A DNA stretch of 19,925 nt, from NCBI GenBank assembly GCA_027318915.1, contig DAHVOH010000060.1:1-19925 (forward strand), given 5' to 3'. The notes beneath the pieces are model-generated. The model was not told the origin of the DNA. It worked only from the letters and a program-made list of their open reading frames with translations, and made no database searches. This DNA comes from Clostridiales bacterium. Its GTDB lineage: Bacteria; Bacillota_E; Sulfobacillia; Sulfobacillales; JAIMBI01. Within the stretch, counting starts at the first letter, position 1, and each line of letters begins with the position of its first letter. Shown piece after piece: positions 1 to 7,190 of this stretch. Made by a program: the position numbers and the translations under genes.

Positions 1-1133
1 GTGGCGGCCGTGGCCCCGGCGTCCCGGTGCGCCGCCTCCTCCACCGCCCCCAGTTCCAGCATATCGCCCAGGACGGCCACCCGGCGCCCGGGTTCGGCCG
101 CCAGGACGCGGAGCCCTCCCTCCATCGAGGCGGGGCTGGCGTTGTAGGTGTCGTCCAGCAAGATGAGGGTGCCCAGCGTCCGCCGCCGAAAGTGAGCCGC
201 ATCGGACGACACGGTTGCCAGGCCGGCGGCCACCTCGTCCCACGACAAGCCCAGCGACCGACCCACGGCCGCCGCCGCGGCCATGTTGGCGGCCTGGAAG
301 GCTCCGTCCCAGGGAATGCGCACGCGAGCCGTCCCGCCGGCATCCCGGAGGTCGCACGCCACGAAGCCCGGACCCGTCTCCACCCGGGCGACCGCCACGT
401 CGGCCGGCTCCCGTCCATAGAACACCACCCGACCGGGCACACGCGCCGCCAGACCGGCAATGCGGGCGTCGTCCCGATTCAGCACCGCGATGCCGTCGGC
501 GGGCAGGCCGGCCAATATCTCCGCCTTGGCCTCCGTAATGGCCTCCAGACTTCCCAGTTCACTCAGGTGCGCGGGACCGATGTTGGTCAGGACGGCCACC
601 GCCGGGCGAGCGATCGTGACCAGCTCGGCGATTTCGCCCCGCGCCCGCATGGCCATCTCCGCCACAAACCATTCCGTGTCGGGCTCGAGCCCGGTCAGCG
701 CGATGGGCAGCCCAATCCGCGTGTTGTAGTTGCGCGGCGCGGCCTGCACGCGAAACCGCGCCTGCAGCACCGCCGCAATCAGCGTCTTGGTGGACGTTTT
801 GCCCACACTGCCGGTCACCCCTACGACGCGACACCCGACCCGGTCGAGGCACAGGCGCCCGACGGCGGCCATCGCCTGCAGCGGGTCGTCATGGACCCAA
901 CAGGGGATGTCGTCCACCGGCGGCGCCTGCAGCAGGACCGCCGCGGCGCCGCGCCGGGCGGCATCCGCGGCGTAGGCGCGGCCGTGTCCAAACCGGCCCG
1001 GCAGCGCGACAAAGACGGTGCCGGGCCGCACGTCCCGACTGTCCACGGCCAGCCGGTCCACGCGGAGGGTCTCGGCACCCGGCGGCACGCGCCCCCCGGC
1101 CGCGCTGACCCAATCCCCGAGCGCCCAGGTCAT
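1..1133 (-). CDS. murF: MurF, UDP-MurNAc-tripeptide--D-Ala-D-Ala ligase (3' end outside window)
   Basis: This cytoplasmic ATP-dependent ligase adds D-Ala-D-Ala to UDP-MurNAc-tripeptide, the last soluble step of peptidoglycan precursor synthesis. Translating the minus strand from the ATG at 1133 gives about 377 uninterrupted codons to the window edge, so the C-terminus is missing. An N-terminal Mur domain (VDSRDVRPGTVFVALPG) is followed by the P-loop GVTGSVGKTSTK, then NYNTRIGLP, then the ligase motif LTNIGPAHL, then the C-terminal domain start LLDDTYNASPASM and VLGDMLELG. These are MurF rather than MurC, MurD or MurE signatures. The start codon overlaps the murE stop as ATGA, indicating translational coupling. 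About 70 residues of a usual ~450-aa MurF lie beyond the window. Confidence 0.95.
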   Translation of the reverse strand, partial: MTWALGDWVSAAGGRVPPGAETLRVDRLAVDSRDVRPGTVFVALPGRFGHGRAYAADAARRGAAAVLLQAPPVDDIPCWVHDDPLQAMAAVGRLCLDRVGCRVVGVTGSVGKTSTKTLIAAVLQARFRVQAAPRNYNTRIGLPIALTGLEPDTEWFVAEMAMRARGEIAELVTIARPAVAVLTNIGPAHLSELGSLEAITEAKAEILAGLPADGIAVLNRDDARIAGLAARVPGRVVFYGREPADVAVARVETGPGFVACDLRDAGGTARVRIPWDGAFQAANMAAAAAVGRSLGLSWDEVAAGLATVSSDAAHFRRRTLGTLILLDDTYNASPASMEGGLRVLAAEPGRRVAVLGDMLELGAVEEAAHRDAGATAA

Positions 1134-2611
1134 CGACACGGGAATCCCCGCTCCGCCAGCGCGGCGCGGGCCTCCTCGCGGTCATCGAAGTGCTCCGTGT
1201 GGTCGCGATAGATTTGGTAGTTTTCATGACCCTTGCCGGCAATCAACACCAGGTCGTCAGGCCTGGCCTCATCCAGCGCCAAGCCGATGGCGCGGCGTCG
1301 ATCCATCTCCCGAATGAATCGTCCTCCGACCTGAGCGATGCCGGCCTCAAATTGCGTCGCGATGGCCTCCGGGTCTTCACTGCGGGGATTGTCCACCGTC
1401 GACACCGTGAGATCGGTCAGGCGGCCGGCCACGGCGCCCATCAAACTTCGCTTGGCCTGATCGCGGTCGCCGCCCGCGCCAAAGACCAGGATGACGCGTC
1501 CGCGCACGAACTCGCGGATAGCCGTCAGCATGTTTTCCAACCCATCCGGCGTGTGGGCGTAGTCCACCACCACCCCATAGGGCTGACCGCAATGAATCGC
1601 CTCAAAGCGCCCCGGCACTCCCGGCTGGGTTGCCAGCGCCCCCGCCATGGACTCGGCGCTCAGCCCGCGCAAATAGCCCACCGCCATGGCGGCCAGGGCG
1701 TTGGACACATTGAAGCGCCCCGACAGCGTCAGGTGCACGGCCGCCCGGTCCCCGTTGGGCAGCACCGCCGTGAAATGCGCCCCGTCCCGTCCCAGGCGCA
1801 CGGCTTCCGCCCGCACGTCGGCCGGGTGGGCGTGGCCGTAGCTGATGATGGGCACGCGGGTCAGCCCCACCAACCGCCCCGCCCAAGCGTCGTCCGCGTT
1901 GAGAATGGCCGCTCGGGGCCCTTTGGCGGGACCCGCTCCCAGCCGTTCGAAGAGTTGGGCCTTGGCGCCAAAGTAGTCTTCGAAATCATGGTGAAAGTCG
2001 AGGTGGTCCTGCGTCAGATTGGTGAACACGCCCACATCATAGGCCACATCATCCACCCGGTGCAGACTGAGGGAATGCGACGAGACCTCCATGGCCACGG
2101 CCTGCATGCCAAAGTCGGCCATCTGGCGGAGCGTGGCCTGCAGGTCGGGGGCCTCCGGCGTCGTGCGGTCCTCATGCCACTCGTTGCTGCCCATCAGGGT
2201 GTGAACCGTGCCCATCAGACCCGTGGGCATTCCCAGCGCCTGCTCCAGGATCGTCCGGATCAAGTGCGTGGTGGTGGTCTTGCCGTTGGTGCCGGTCACG
2301 CCCACCATCCAGAGCTGATGGCTGGGATGCCCGAAAAATACCGCGGCGACCCGCGCCGTGGCGGCCCGCGCCTGACGCACCGCCATCGCCGGCATTCCCG
2401 CCGGCACCGCGTCCCAGTGCTCCACCAGGCAGGCCACCGCCCCCCGCCGACGCGCATCCTCCACATAGCGATGGCCATCGGTGCGGAACCCGGGGATGGC
2501 GCAGAACAGGTCCCCGTTTCGCGCTCGGCGCGAATCGTAGGTGATCCCCACGATGTCCGCGTCGCCGCGCACCTCCGCCCCCACTTTTTCCGCCAACTGC
2601 GACAGTTTCAT
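1130..2611 (-). CDS. murE: MurE, UDP-MurNAc-L-Ala-D-Glu--meso-diaminopimelate ligase
   Basis: Cytoplasmic Mur ligase that adds the third stem residue to UDP-MurNAc-L-Ala-D-Glu. The 493-aa protein has the N-terminal UDP-binding domain (ITYDSRRARNGDLFCAIPG), the ATP P-loop GVTGTNGKTTT (about residues 104-114), and the lysine that is carbamylated in the family (YFGAKAQLF, K217). VVDYAHTPDGLENML opens the C-terminal part, followed by GAGGDRD and GKGHE. The DNPR motif at 407-410 is the known determinant for meso-diaminopimelate, so an A1-gamma type wall is expected. I chose the ATG at 2611. A TTG 12 codons upstream is open, but family similarity starts at MKLSQLAEK. The ribosome site is weak (GAGGGTG, about 11 nt away). 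The stop overlaps the murF start by 4 nt. Confidence 0.95.
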   Translation of the reverse strand: MKLSQLAEKVGAEVRGDADIVGITYDSRRARNGDLFCAIPGFRTDGHRYVEDARRRGAVACLVEHWDAVPAGMPAMAVRQARAATARVAAVFFGHPSHQLWMVGVTGTNGKTTTTHLIRTILEQALGMPTGLMGTVHTLMGSNEWHEDRTTPEAPDLQATLRQMADFGMQAVAMEVSSHSLSLHRVDDVAYDVGVFTNLTQDHLDFHHDFEDYFGAKAQLFERLGAGPAKGPRAAILNADDAWAGRLVGLTRVPIISYGHAHPADVRAEAVRLGRDGAHFTAVLPNGDRAAVHLTLSGRFNVSNALAAMAVGYLRGLSAESMAGALATQPGVPGRFEAIHCGQPYGVVVDYAHTPDGLENMLTAIREFVRGRVILVFGAGGDRDQAKRSLMGAVAGRLTDLTVSTVDNPRSEDPEAIATQFEAGIAQVGGRFIREMDRRRAIGLALDEARPDDLVLIAGKGHENYQIYRDHTEHFDDREEARAALAERGFPCR

Positions 2612-2689
2612 GGCCGAGACCGCACCCTCATTTCTTTGGCAGTTCAAACCCAGTCCCGGCTCCGCGCCGTTGGCCGCCCGCGTCGCCGC

Positions 2690-4783
2690 CTAGATGGCCC
2701 CCACGGTCATGGTAACGCCGGCGCGCACCTCCTGGTTTTCCGGCCACTCTTGCCACTGTACACGCCCATCCAGATTCCCTTCAACATGCAAATTGATGCC
2801 GATGTCGAACGCCACCCGCCGGGCCTGCCGGACGGACAGTCCGGCCAGATTGGGAACCGCCACCCAGTCCATGTAGATGCGGGGGGCGAAACCCAAGGTC
2901 AAGGTCAGCACGTCTCCCGCCGGCCGATACGCCCCGTAGGACACCGACTGGTCCACCACCACCGGGCCCGCCGCCTGAAACCGCACGGAAAATCCGAACG
3001 CGGCCGCATCCTGGCGCGCCTCCTCCGGGTTCAGGTTGACCAGGTTGGGAACGATGGCCGCCTCACCCCGCGGGGGCGGCTTAACCCGTTCGGTGGGCGG
3101 CAGGCGCCAATAGTGAAAGATGTGGCGCAGCAGCCTGCCCACCACCGGCGCCGCCACCTGTCCCCCGTAGTAGGCGCCCTGCGGCTCATCCACCGAACAG
3201 AGGATCGCCACCCGCGGGTGCGGCACCGGGCCGAACCCCACGAACGACGAGATGTACACGCCGTCCACAACCCGTCCGCCCACCACTTTCTGAGCCGTGC
3301 CCGTCTTTCCTGCAATTTGGTAGCCGGGAACCCGCGCCAGTTTGCCGGTGCCGCGCAAGACCACACTCGCCATCATCCGCTGCACCGCCGCGGCCACCCA
3401 CGGCTGCACGACGCGATGGCCGCTGTTGACGAACAAACGCCGTGGAGTCCCGCCGCCGGGCGCGATGACCTCGGCTCCCAGATGGGGCACGCGCAGCGTC
3501 CCCCCGTTGGCCAGCGCGCTGACGGCATTCAGGAGCGCCAGGGGCGTGACCGTGAGCGTTTGCCCGAACGCCATCACCGCCAGATCCAGGGCCGTCGCCC
3601 GGCGCCGCGGCGGCGTGATGCCCCTGGCTTCGCCCGGCAGGTCGACGCCGGTCGGTCCCAGCACCCGAAAGCGGCGCAGATAGTCGTAGAAACGGTCGAG
3701 ACCCAACGCGAGGCCCATGTCCATAAAGCCCACGTTGCAGGAATTGCGGACGACCGCGCCGAGGCTCTCCGCTCCGTGACCGGCGCGGCGCCAGCAGTTG
3801 ACGCGCCGGCCGGCCACGATTTTGAAGCCCGGGCAATAAAAACCCGTCTCCAGGCCCACCGCGCGGCTCTCCAATGCCGAGGCCAGCGTCACCGGCTTGA
3901 AAATGGAGCCGGGAGGGATGGCGTCCGACACCACTTGATCACGATACGCGGCGGGACCGTACTGCCGGTAGACGTTGGGATTGAACCCGGGGTGATTGGC
4001 CAGCGCCAAGATGCCTCCCGTCTCCGGTTCCATCACCAGAATCATGACGCGCTTGGCCGAGTGACGGCGCAGCGTCTCTTCGGCCGCTTGGTCGGCCATG
4101 GCCTGAATGTTCAGGTCCAGGGTGGTAACGAGGGTGCTGCCCGTCACCGGCGGGTCCACACGGGAGCTGGCCCGGGGAATGGGGCGTCCGGCCACGTCGA
4201 ATTCGCGCAGAATCCATCCCCGGCGGCCCGTCAGCACCCGATTATACGTATACTCCAATCCCGCCAGTCCTTGATTGTCAATGCCCGTGAACCCCACGAC
4301 GGCGCCGGCCAGGGCTCCCTGCGGATACCATCGTGTCGCCTCCGGCACGAGATGCAGGCCCGGCAGGGCTGCCGTCTGACTCTTCAGCACCTCCACCTGC
4401 GCCGCGCTGAGCCGGCGCTTGACCCACACGAACCCCAATCGCCGCCGGAGCCGCGCCTCCACCGCGCCGATCGGCTGCCCCACGATCCCGGCCACCAGAA
4501 CGGCTTCCTCGGAGGGATGCGCCACCTGCACGGGCACGGCGTACAGGGAATACACGTGATGGCTCTCGGCCAGCACGCGTCCGTGCTGAGCCAGGATGGC
4601 GCCGCGCAGGGGAGCCAGCGGCACACCGCGCAGATGCGCTTGCTCGGCGAGGCGGCGAAGCCGGCCGGCCCAGATGCCTTGCACATACACCGTGCGCCCC
4701 AGCAGGAGACCGTCGAACGCCAGCAGGCCCATGAGGGCCAAGAAGGACCGGCGCCGCATCTTCAGAGGGGTTCGCTCCAACAC
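2690..4783 (-). CDS. Division/sporulation-type class B penicillin-binding protein with two PASTA domains (FtsI/SpoVD family)
   Basis: Membrane-anchored D,D-transpeptidase that crosslinks septal peptidoglycan. One N-terminal transmembrane segment lies near residues 13-31, so the body is extracytoplasmic. A dimerisation domain follows (LRGAILAQHGRVLAES, YPQGALAGAVVGFTG). The transpeptidase domain carries all three active-site motifs: SIFK (S293 nucleophile, K296), SCN (348-350) and KTG (493-495). Two PASTA domains close the protein (about 577-631 and 641-696), each opening with a VPNL motif. Class B PBPs with PASTA repeats in Bacillota dcw clusters are PbpB or SpoVD. One copy is present here, so I cannot tell vegetative from sporulation use. 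The start is GTG at 4783, with ATG at 4759 as an alternative. It sits between the ftsL-like gene and murE, as expected. Confidence 0.92.
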   Translation of the reverse strand: MLERTPLKMRRRSFLALMGLLAFDGLLLGRTVYVQGIWAGRLRRLAEQAHLRGVPLAPLRGAILAQHGRVLAESHHVYSLYAVPVQVAHPSEEAVLVAGIVGQPIGAVEARLRRRLGFVWVKRRLSAAQVEVLKSQTAALPGLHLVPEATRWYPQGALAGAVVGFTGIDNQGLAGLEYTYNRVLTGRRGWILREFDVAGRPIPRASSRVDPPVTGSTLVTTLDLNIQAMADQAAEETLRRHSAKRVMILVMEPETGGILALANHPGFNPNVYRQYGPAAYRDQVVSDAIPPGSIFKPVTLASALESRAVGLETGFYCPGFKIVAGRRVNCWRRAGHGAESLGAVVRNSCNVGFMDMGLALGLDRFYDYLRRFRVLGPTGVDLPGEARGITPPRRRATALDLAVMAFGQTLTVTPLALLNAVSALANGGTLRVPHLGAEVIAPGGGTPRRLFVNSGHRVVQPWVAAAVQRMMASVVLRGTGKLARVPGYQIAGKTGTAQKVVGGRVVDGVYISSFVGFGPVPHPRVAILCSVDEPQGAYYGGQVAAPVVGRLLRHIFHYWRLPPTERVKPPPRGEAAIVPNLVNLNPEEARQDAAAFGFSVRFQAAGPVVVDQSVSYGAYRPAGDVLTLTLGFAPRIYMDWVAVPNLAGLSVRQARRVAFDIGINLHVEGNLDGRVQWQEWPENQEVRAGVTMTVGAI

Positions 4784-4799
4784 CGGCCCACCCCCGCGT

Positions 4800-4842
4800 C
4801 TGTCTCAACCTCGGCTGTCTTCTCTCCCAGGTTATGAGACAG
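4800..4842. repeat. Inverted repeat between the ftsL-like and PBP genes
   Basis: CTGTCTC (4800-4806) is complementary to GAGACAG (4836-4842). An inner ACCT/AGGT pair (4808-4811 and 4829-4832) could extend the stem across a small asymmetric bulge, leaving a 17-nt loop. The repeat lies in the 92-nt gap just ahead of the PBP start. There is no T tract, so it is not a standard terminator. It could be an mRNA processing or translation-control hairpin, or chance. Confidence 0.35.
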
Positions 4843-4875
4843 GCATCGGACCAGAGAACCGGCCGGGGTGCGCCG

Positions 4876-5355
4876 CTATCGGGCGAGCCCCGCCTCCAGG
4901 CGCTTGACACGACTCCAGAAGAGGCCGATGCGGGCCATCAGAGACGCCAGCGCGCCGCGGCGCGGCGCCGGGGCCAGGCGGGCGGGAGCAGGATCGGCCA
5001 CCACCAGCGGCGACAGGGGCACACCGAGACGGGTGGCGTCCTGGTTCAACCGGGTGATGGTGGTGGCACTCGCGAGGAGGCCGGCCAGACGCTGCTGCTG
5101 CCGTTGCGCGGTCGTCAGTTCCTGTTGCAGCGCATCCACGCGGAATCCTTCGCTGGCCATCATGGCGCCGGCCAGGGACCCGGCCAGGCCCAGTCCCCAC
5201 AACAGCGCGACCGTCGCCACCAAACCGATGACGGCAGCCCGTCTGCGCGGACGCACCGCGGCGGGACGCGGCCTGAGCTGTCGTTCCACCGCCGCGGCCA
5301 GCTGCATCGAGGATGGACTGGGACGCCGTTGTGCTGCCTCGTTCGGTAATGCCAT
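4876..5355 (-). CDS. FtsL-like divisome protein
   Basis: A 159-aa single-pass membrane protein in the ftsL slot between rsmH and the class B PBP. An arginine/proline-rich cytoplasmic N-terminus (residues 1-39) leads to one hydrophobic segment (about 40-66, AVIGLVATVALLWGLGL). A heptad-like Q/L-rich stretch follows (about 74-100, LQQELTTAQRQQQRLAGLL), which would form a coiled coil outside the membrane. FtsL partners with DivIC/FtsB and the septal synthase FtsW-FtsI. Sequence identity across this family is poor, so the call rests on topology, coiled coil and position. The start is well set by AAGGAGG five bases before the ATG. It is longer than typical FtsL (about 100-120 aa) because of a proline/alanine linker and a basic C-terminal helix (about 133-159). 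Confidence 0.75.
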   Translation of the reverse strand: MALPNEAAQRRPSPSSMQLAAAVERQLRPRPAAVRPRRRAAVIGLVATVALLWGLGLAGSLAGAMMASEGFRVDALQQELTTAQRQQQRLAGLLASATTITRLNQDATRLGVPLSPLVVADPAPARLAPAPRRGALASLMARIGLFWSRVKRLEAGLAR

Positions 5356-5501
5356 AACGTCCTCCTTAAGAACCGGACACCGACGCTGAATCCGTCAAAC
5401 TCTGAGCGGGGCGGCCGTCCGGTGGTCCCGTTTCGGAACCCCTATCACGGCTCGTGCCGCGATGGGGCGCGGTGTATGCCGACCGGAGGGTTTCGCGCCG
5501 C

Positions 5502-6392
5502 TCACGCTTCATAGACACGAAGCTTGGCCGTCCGGCTGCGCGGATTGGCCGCCGTTTCCGTTGCGGTGGGCCCGACCGGCTTGCGGGTCAGCACATGGCC
5601 CGAGCCCGCCAGGGCCCACGCGCGAAATCGCTGCTTGACCAGACGGTCCTCCAGGGAATGGAACGCGATCACCGCCACGCGACCGCCGGGAGCCAGCAGG
5701 CGATGGGCTCCCTCCAGCCCCTCTTCCAAGCACTCCAGCTCTTGATTGACCCACATCCGCAAGGCTTGAAAGGTGCGCCGCGCGGGATGCCCGCCGGTGC
5801 GCCGCGCAGACGCCGGTATGGCCGCCTTGATGACCTCCACCAGTTGGCCGGTGGTGCGAATGGGCTCGCGGCGGCGGGCGTCGACAATGAATTGGGCGAT
5901 GCGGCTGGCCCATCGCTCTTCGCCGTATTCGCGCAGGATGCGGGTGAGTTCAGGTCCCGATGCCATGTTGACGACGCGAAAGGCGGTCCGCTCGCCGTCG
6001 GGGTCCATGCGCATGTCCAGCGGGGCGTCCACCTGATAGCTGAAGCCCCGGGCGGGATCGTCCAGCTGAGGAGACGAGACGCCCAAGTCGAACAAAATGC
6101 CCCGGACGGGCCGGCACTCTTCCGGCACCCACTGGTCAATGGTTCGAAAATTTTCCCGCGTAAGCCGCACCCGATCCCCGAAGCGGCTCAGCACCAGACG
6201 GGCGCGACGGAGCGCGGCCGGATCCTGGTCCGCGCCGAGCAGCCGGATGTCGTCCCGCTGGTCCAAGATGGCGGCCGCATGCCCGCCGTTGCCCACGGTG
6301 GCGTCCACGTACCATCCGCCGCCCGTGACCAGCAGGTCTCGGACCGCCTCCAGCAGCACAGGCTCATGATGCAAATCCACTTGTCCCGTCAT
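5502..6392 (-). CDS. rsmH: RsmH (MraW), 16S rRNA m4C1402 methyltransferase
   Basis: SAM-dependent enzyme that N4-methylates C1402 of 16S rRNA in the ribosomal P site; cytoplasmic. The 296-aa length matches the family. Visible family motifs are HHEPVLLEAV at the start, the SAM-binding region YVDATVGNGGHAAAIL, the motif ILFDLGVSSPQLDDPARGFSY, HPARRTFQALRMWVN, the catalytic-domain motif AFHSLEDRLVKQ, and the terminal NPRSRTAKLRVYE. The ATG at 6392 overlaps the mraZ stop as ATGA, so it is probably co-translated with mraZ. Downstream lies a 146-nt gap to the ftsL-like gene. Confidence 0.97.
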   Translation of the reverse strand: MTGQVDLHHEPVLLEAVRDLLVTGGGWYVDATVGNGGHAAAILDQRDDIRLLGADQDPAALRRARLVLSRFGDRVRLTRENFRTIDQWVPEECRPVRGILFDLGVSSPQLDDPARGFSYQVDAPLDMRMDPDGERTAFRVVNMASGPELTRILREYGEERWASRIAQFIVDARRREPIRTTGQLVEVIKAAIPASARRTGGHPARRTFQALRMWVNQELECLEEGLEGAHRLLAPGGRVAVIAFHSLEDRLVKQRFRAWALAGSGHVLTRKPVGPTATETAANPRSRTAKLRVYEA

Positions 6393-6820
6393 AAGCCCAA
6401 ATCCACCAGCTTTTCGGCCGTCGCTTCAAAAGTGTCCTGAGCCGCCGCCTGATACTGCTCCCACCGGTCGGCGGCCCAAATTTCCACGCGCGTGTTGAGG
6501 CCCACCACCACGGCGTTGTCCCGAATCGTCGCCGCCTGCCGCAGTCGCGGGGCCAACACAATGCGGCCCTGCCGATCCGGCTCCACCTCGGTCGCTCCCG
6601 CCAACAGCATGCGGACGAACGCGCGCGCGTCACGACTCGTCATCGGCAGTTGCTTCAGGCGATCGGTCAAGCGTTCCCATTCCGCCGGCGCGTAACACGC
6701 CAAGCAACCGTCCAGCCCCATGGTCACAACAAAGCGGGGGCCCAATTCGTCCCGAAATTTGGCCGGCATGGTGAGACGGCCTTTTTCATCCAGCGCGTGG
6801 GCAAACTCGCCGATGAGCAT
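6389..6820 (-). CDS. mraZ: MraZ, DNA-binding regulator of the dcw cluster
   Basis: AbrB-fold protein that forms ring-shaped oligomers and represses its own dcw promoter. The 143-aa length is the family norm. It opens MLIGEFAHALDEKGRLTMPAK and contains the two family DXXXR motifs, DEKGR (residues 11-15) and DRQGR (82-86), one per swapped-hairpin repeat. I chose the ATG at 6820 because GGAGGTG stands six bases upstream and family similarity begins exactly there. The frame is open back to 6862, but that part overlaps the operator repeats. It is the first gene of the minus-strand cluster and overlaps rsmH by 4 nt. Confidence 0.95.
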   Translation of the reverse strand: MLIGEFAHALDEKGRLTMPAKFRDELGPRFVVTMGLDGCLACYAPAEWERLTDRLKQLPMTSRDARAFVRMLLAGATEVEPDRQGRIVLAPRLRQAATIRDNAVVVGLNTRVEIWAADRWEQYQAAAQDTFEATAEKLVDLGL

Positions 6821-6837
6821 CCGCCTCACCTCCATTC

Positions 6838-6862
6838 CCCACTTGTCCCCACTTTGACCCAC
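6838..6862 (-). promoter_or_regulatory. MraZ operator: three GTGGG direct repeats, 10-nt period
   Basis: On the minus strand GTGGG occurs at 6862-6858, 6852-6848 and 6842-6838, each separated by exactly five bases (TCAAA, GACAA). The next register (6832-6828) reads GAGGT, a degenerate fourth copy that merges with the ribosome site. MraZ of other bacteria binds TGGGN repeats with 5-nt spacers upstream of mraZ, so this is very likely the autoregulatory site. One helical turn per repeat fits the MraZ ring. Confidence 0.85.
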
Positions 6863-6873
6863 TATTCTCCGCC

Positions 6874-6903
6874 AGCATACGAAGTCCTGCCGGCCGCGTC
6901 CAA
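6874..6903 (-). promoter_or_regulatory. Candidate sigma-A promoter of the dcw cluster
   Basis: Reading the minus strand, TTGGAC (6903-6898) and TATGCT (6879-6874) are separated by 18 bases. The -10 matches consensus at four of six positions and the -35 at three. Transcription would begin near 6867, just ahead of the first MraZ repeat. That is the arrangement expected if MraZ blocks initiation. Confidence 0.45.
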
Positions 6904-6945
6904 CAATTACGCCTGTTTATCGGCGAACGGCCAGGGCGCTCCGTC

Positions 6946-6974
6946 TTGTGGCCGACCGATTGATGCGGTAGACT
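6946..6974 (+). promoter_or_regulatory. Candidate promoter of tRNA-Ala
   Basis: TTGTGG (6946-6951) and TAGACT (6969-6974) are spaced by 17 bases and point toward the tRNA. Initiation near 6981 would leave a leader of about 74 nt before the mature 5' end. It is back to back with the mraZ promoter; together they account for the 6863-7054 intergenic stretch, in which I see no supported protein gene. Confidence 0.4.
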
Positions 6975-7054
6975 GCAGGGGTGGACGTCATCGACCTCAG
7001 GCGCGCCGTGCGAAGGTGTGACCGGCCCGACGACGGTCGGACGGCCAAAATATT

Positions 7055-7130
7055 GGGGATGTAGCTCAGTTGGGAGAGCGCCGCGTTCGCATCGCGGAGG
7101 TCACGGGTTCGAATCCCGTCATCTCCACCA
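7055..7130 (+). tRNA. tRNA-Ala (anticodon CGC)
   Basis: The 76-nt cloverleaf is complete with an encoded CCA end. The acceptor stem GGGGATG pairs with CATCTCC, the D stem is GCTC/GAGC, and the anticodon stem CCGCG/CGCGG holds the loop TTCGCAT (anticodon CGC, reads GCG). The T arm is ACGGG-TTCGAAT-CCCGT. The acceptor contains the G3:U70 wobble pair, the main identity element for alanyl-tRNA synthetase, which confirms the assignment. Confidence 0.97.
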
Positions 7131-7144
7131 ATAGAGGGCAGAAG

Positions 7145-7172
7145 AAAAGCGGAGGGACTACCCTCCGCTTTT
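7145..7172. terminator. Bidirectional intrinsic terminator between tRNA-Ala and malic enzyme
   Basis: AAAA, then GCGGAGGG (7149-7156), loop ACTA, then CCCTCCGC (7161-7168), then TTTT. The whole 12+4+12 unit is a perfect inverted repeat with a T tract on each strand. It can therefore stop the plus-strand tRNA transcript and the minus-strand malic enzyme transcript. It starts 14 nt after the tRNA CCA and ends 18 nt before the malic enzyme stop. Confidence 0.9.
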
Positions 7173-7190
7173 GCAGTGCGCTAGGCGGCG

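Noticed and set aside
1190..4837. Very long plus-strand open frame opposite murE and the PBP gene
   Set aside because: It is antisense to two unambiguous genes, spans their boundary, and reads as His/Arg/Gln/Gly-rich text. This is typical of an antisense frame in GC-rich DNA.
5372..5423. ACCGGAC/GTCCGGT inverted pair in the gap between rsmH and the ftsL-like gene
   Set aside because: The arms are only 7 nt, separated by 38 nt, in GC-rich sequence. There is no T tract or promoter element in register, so chance is the simplest explanation.
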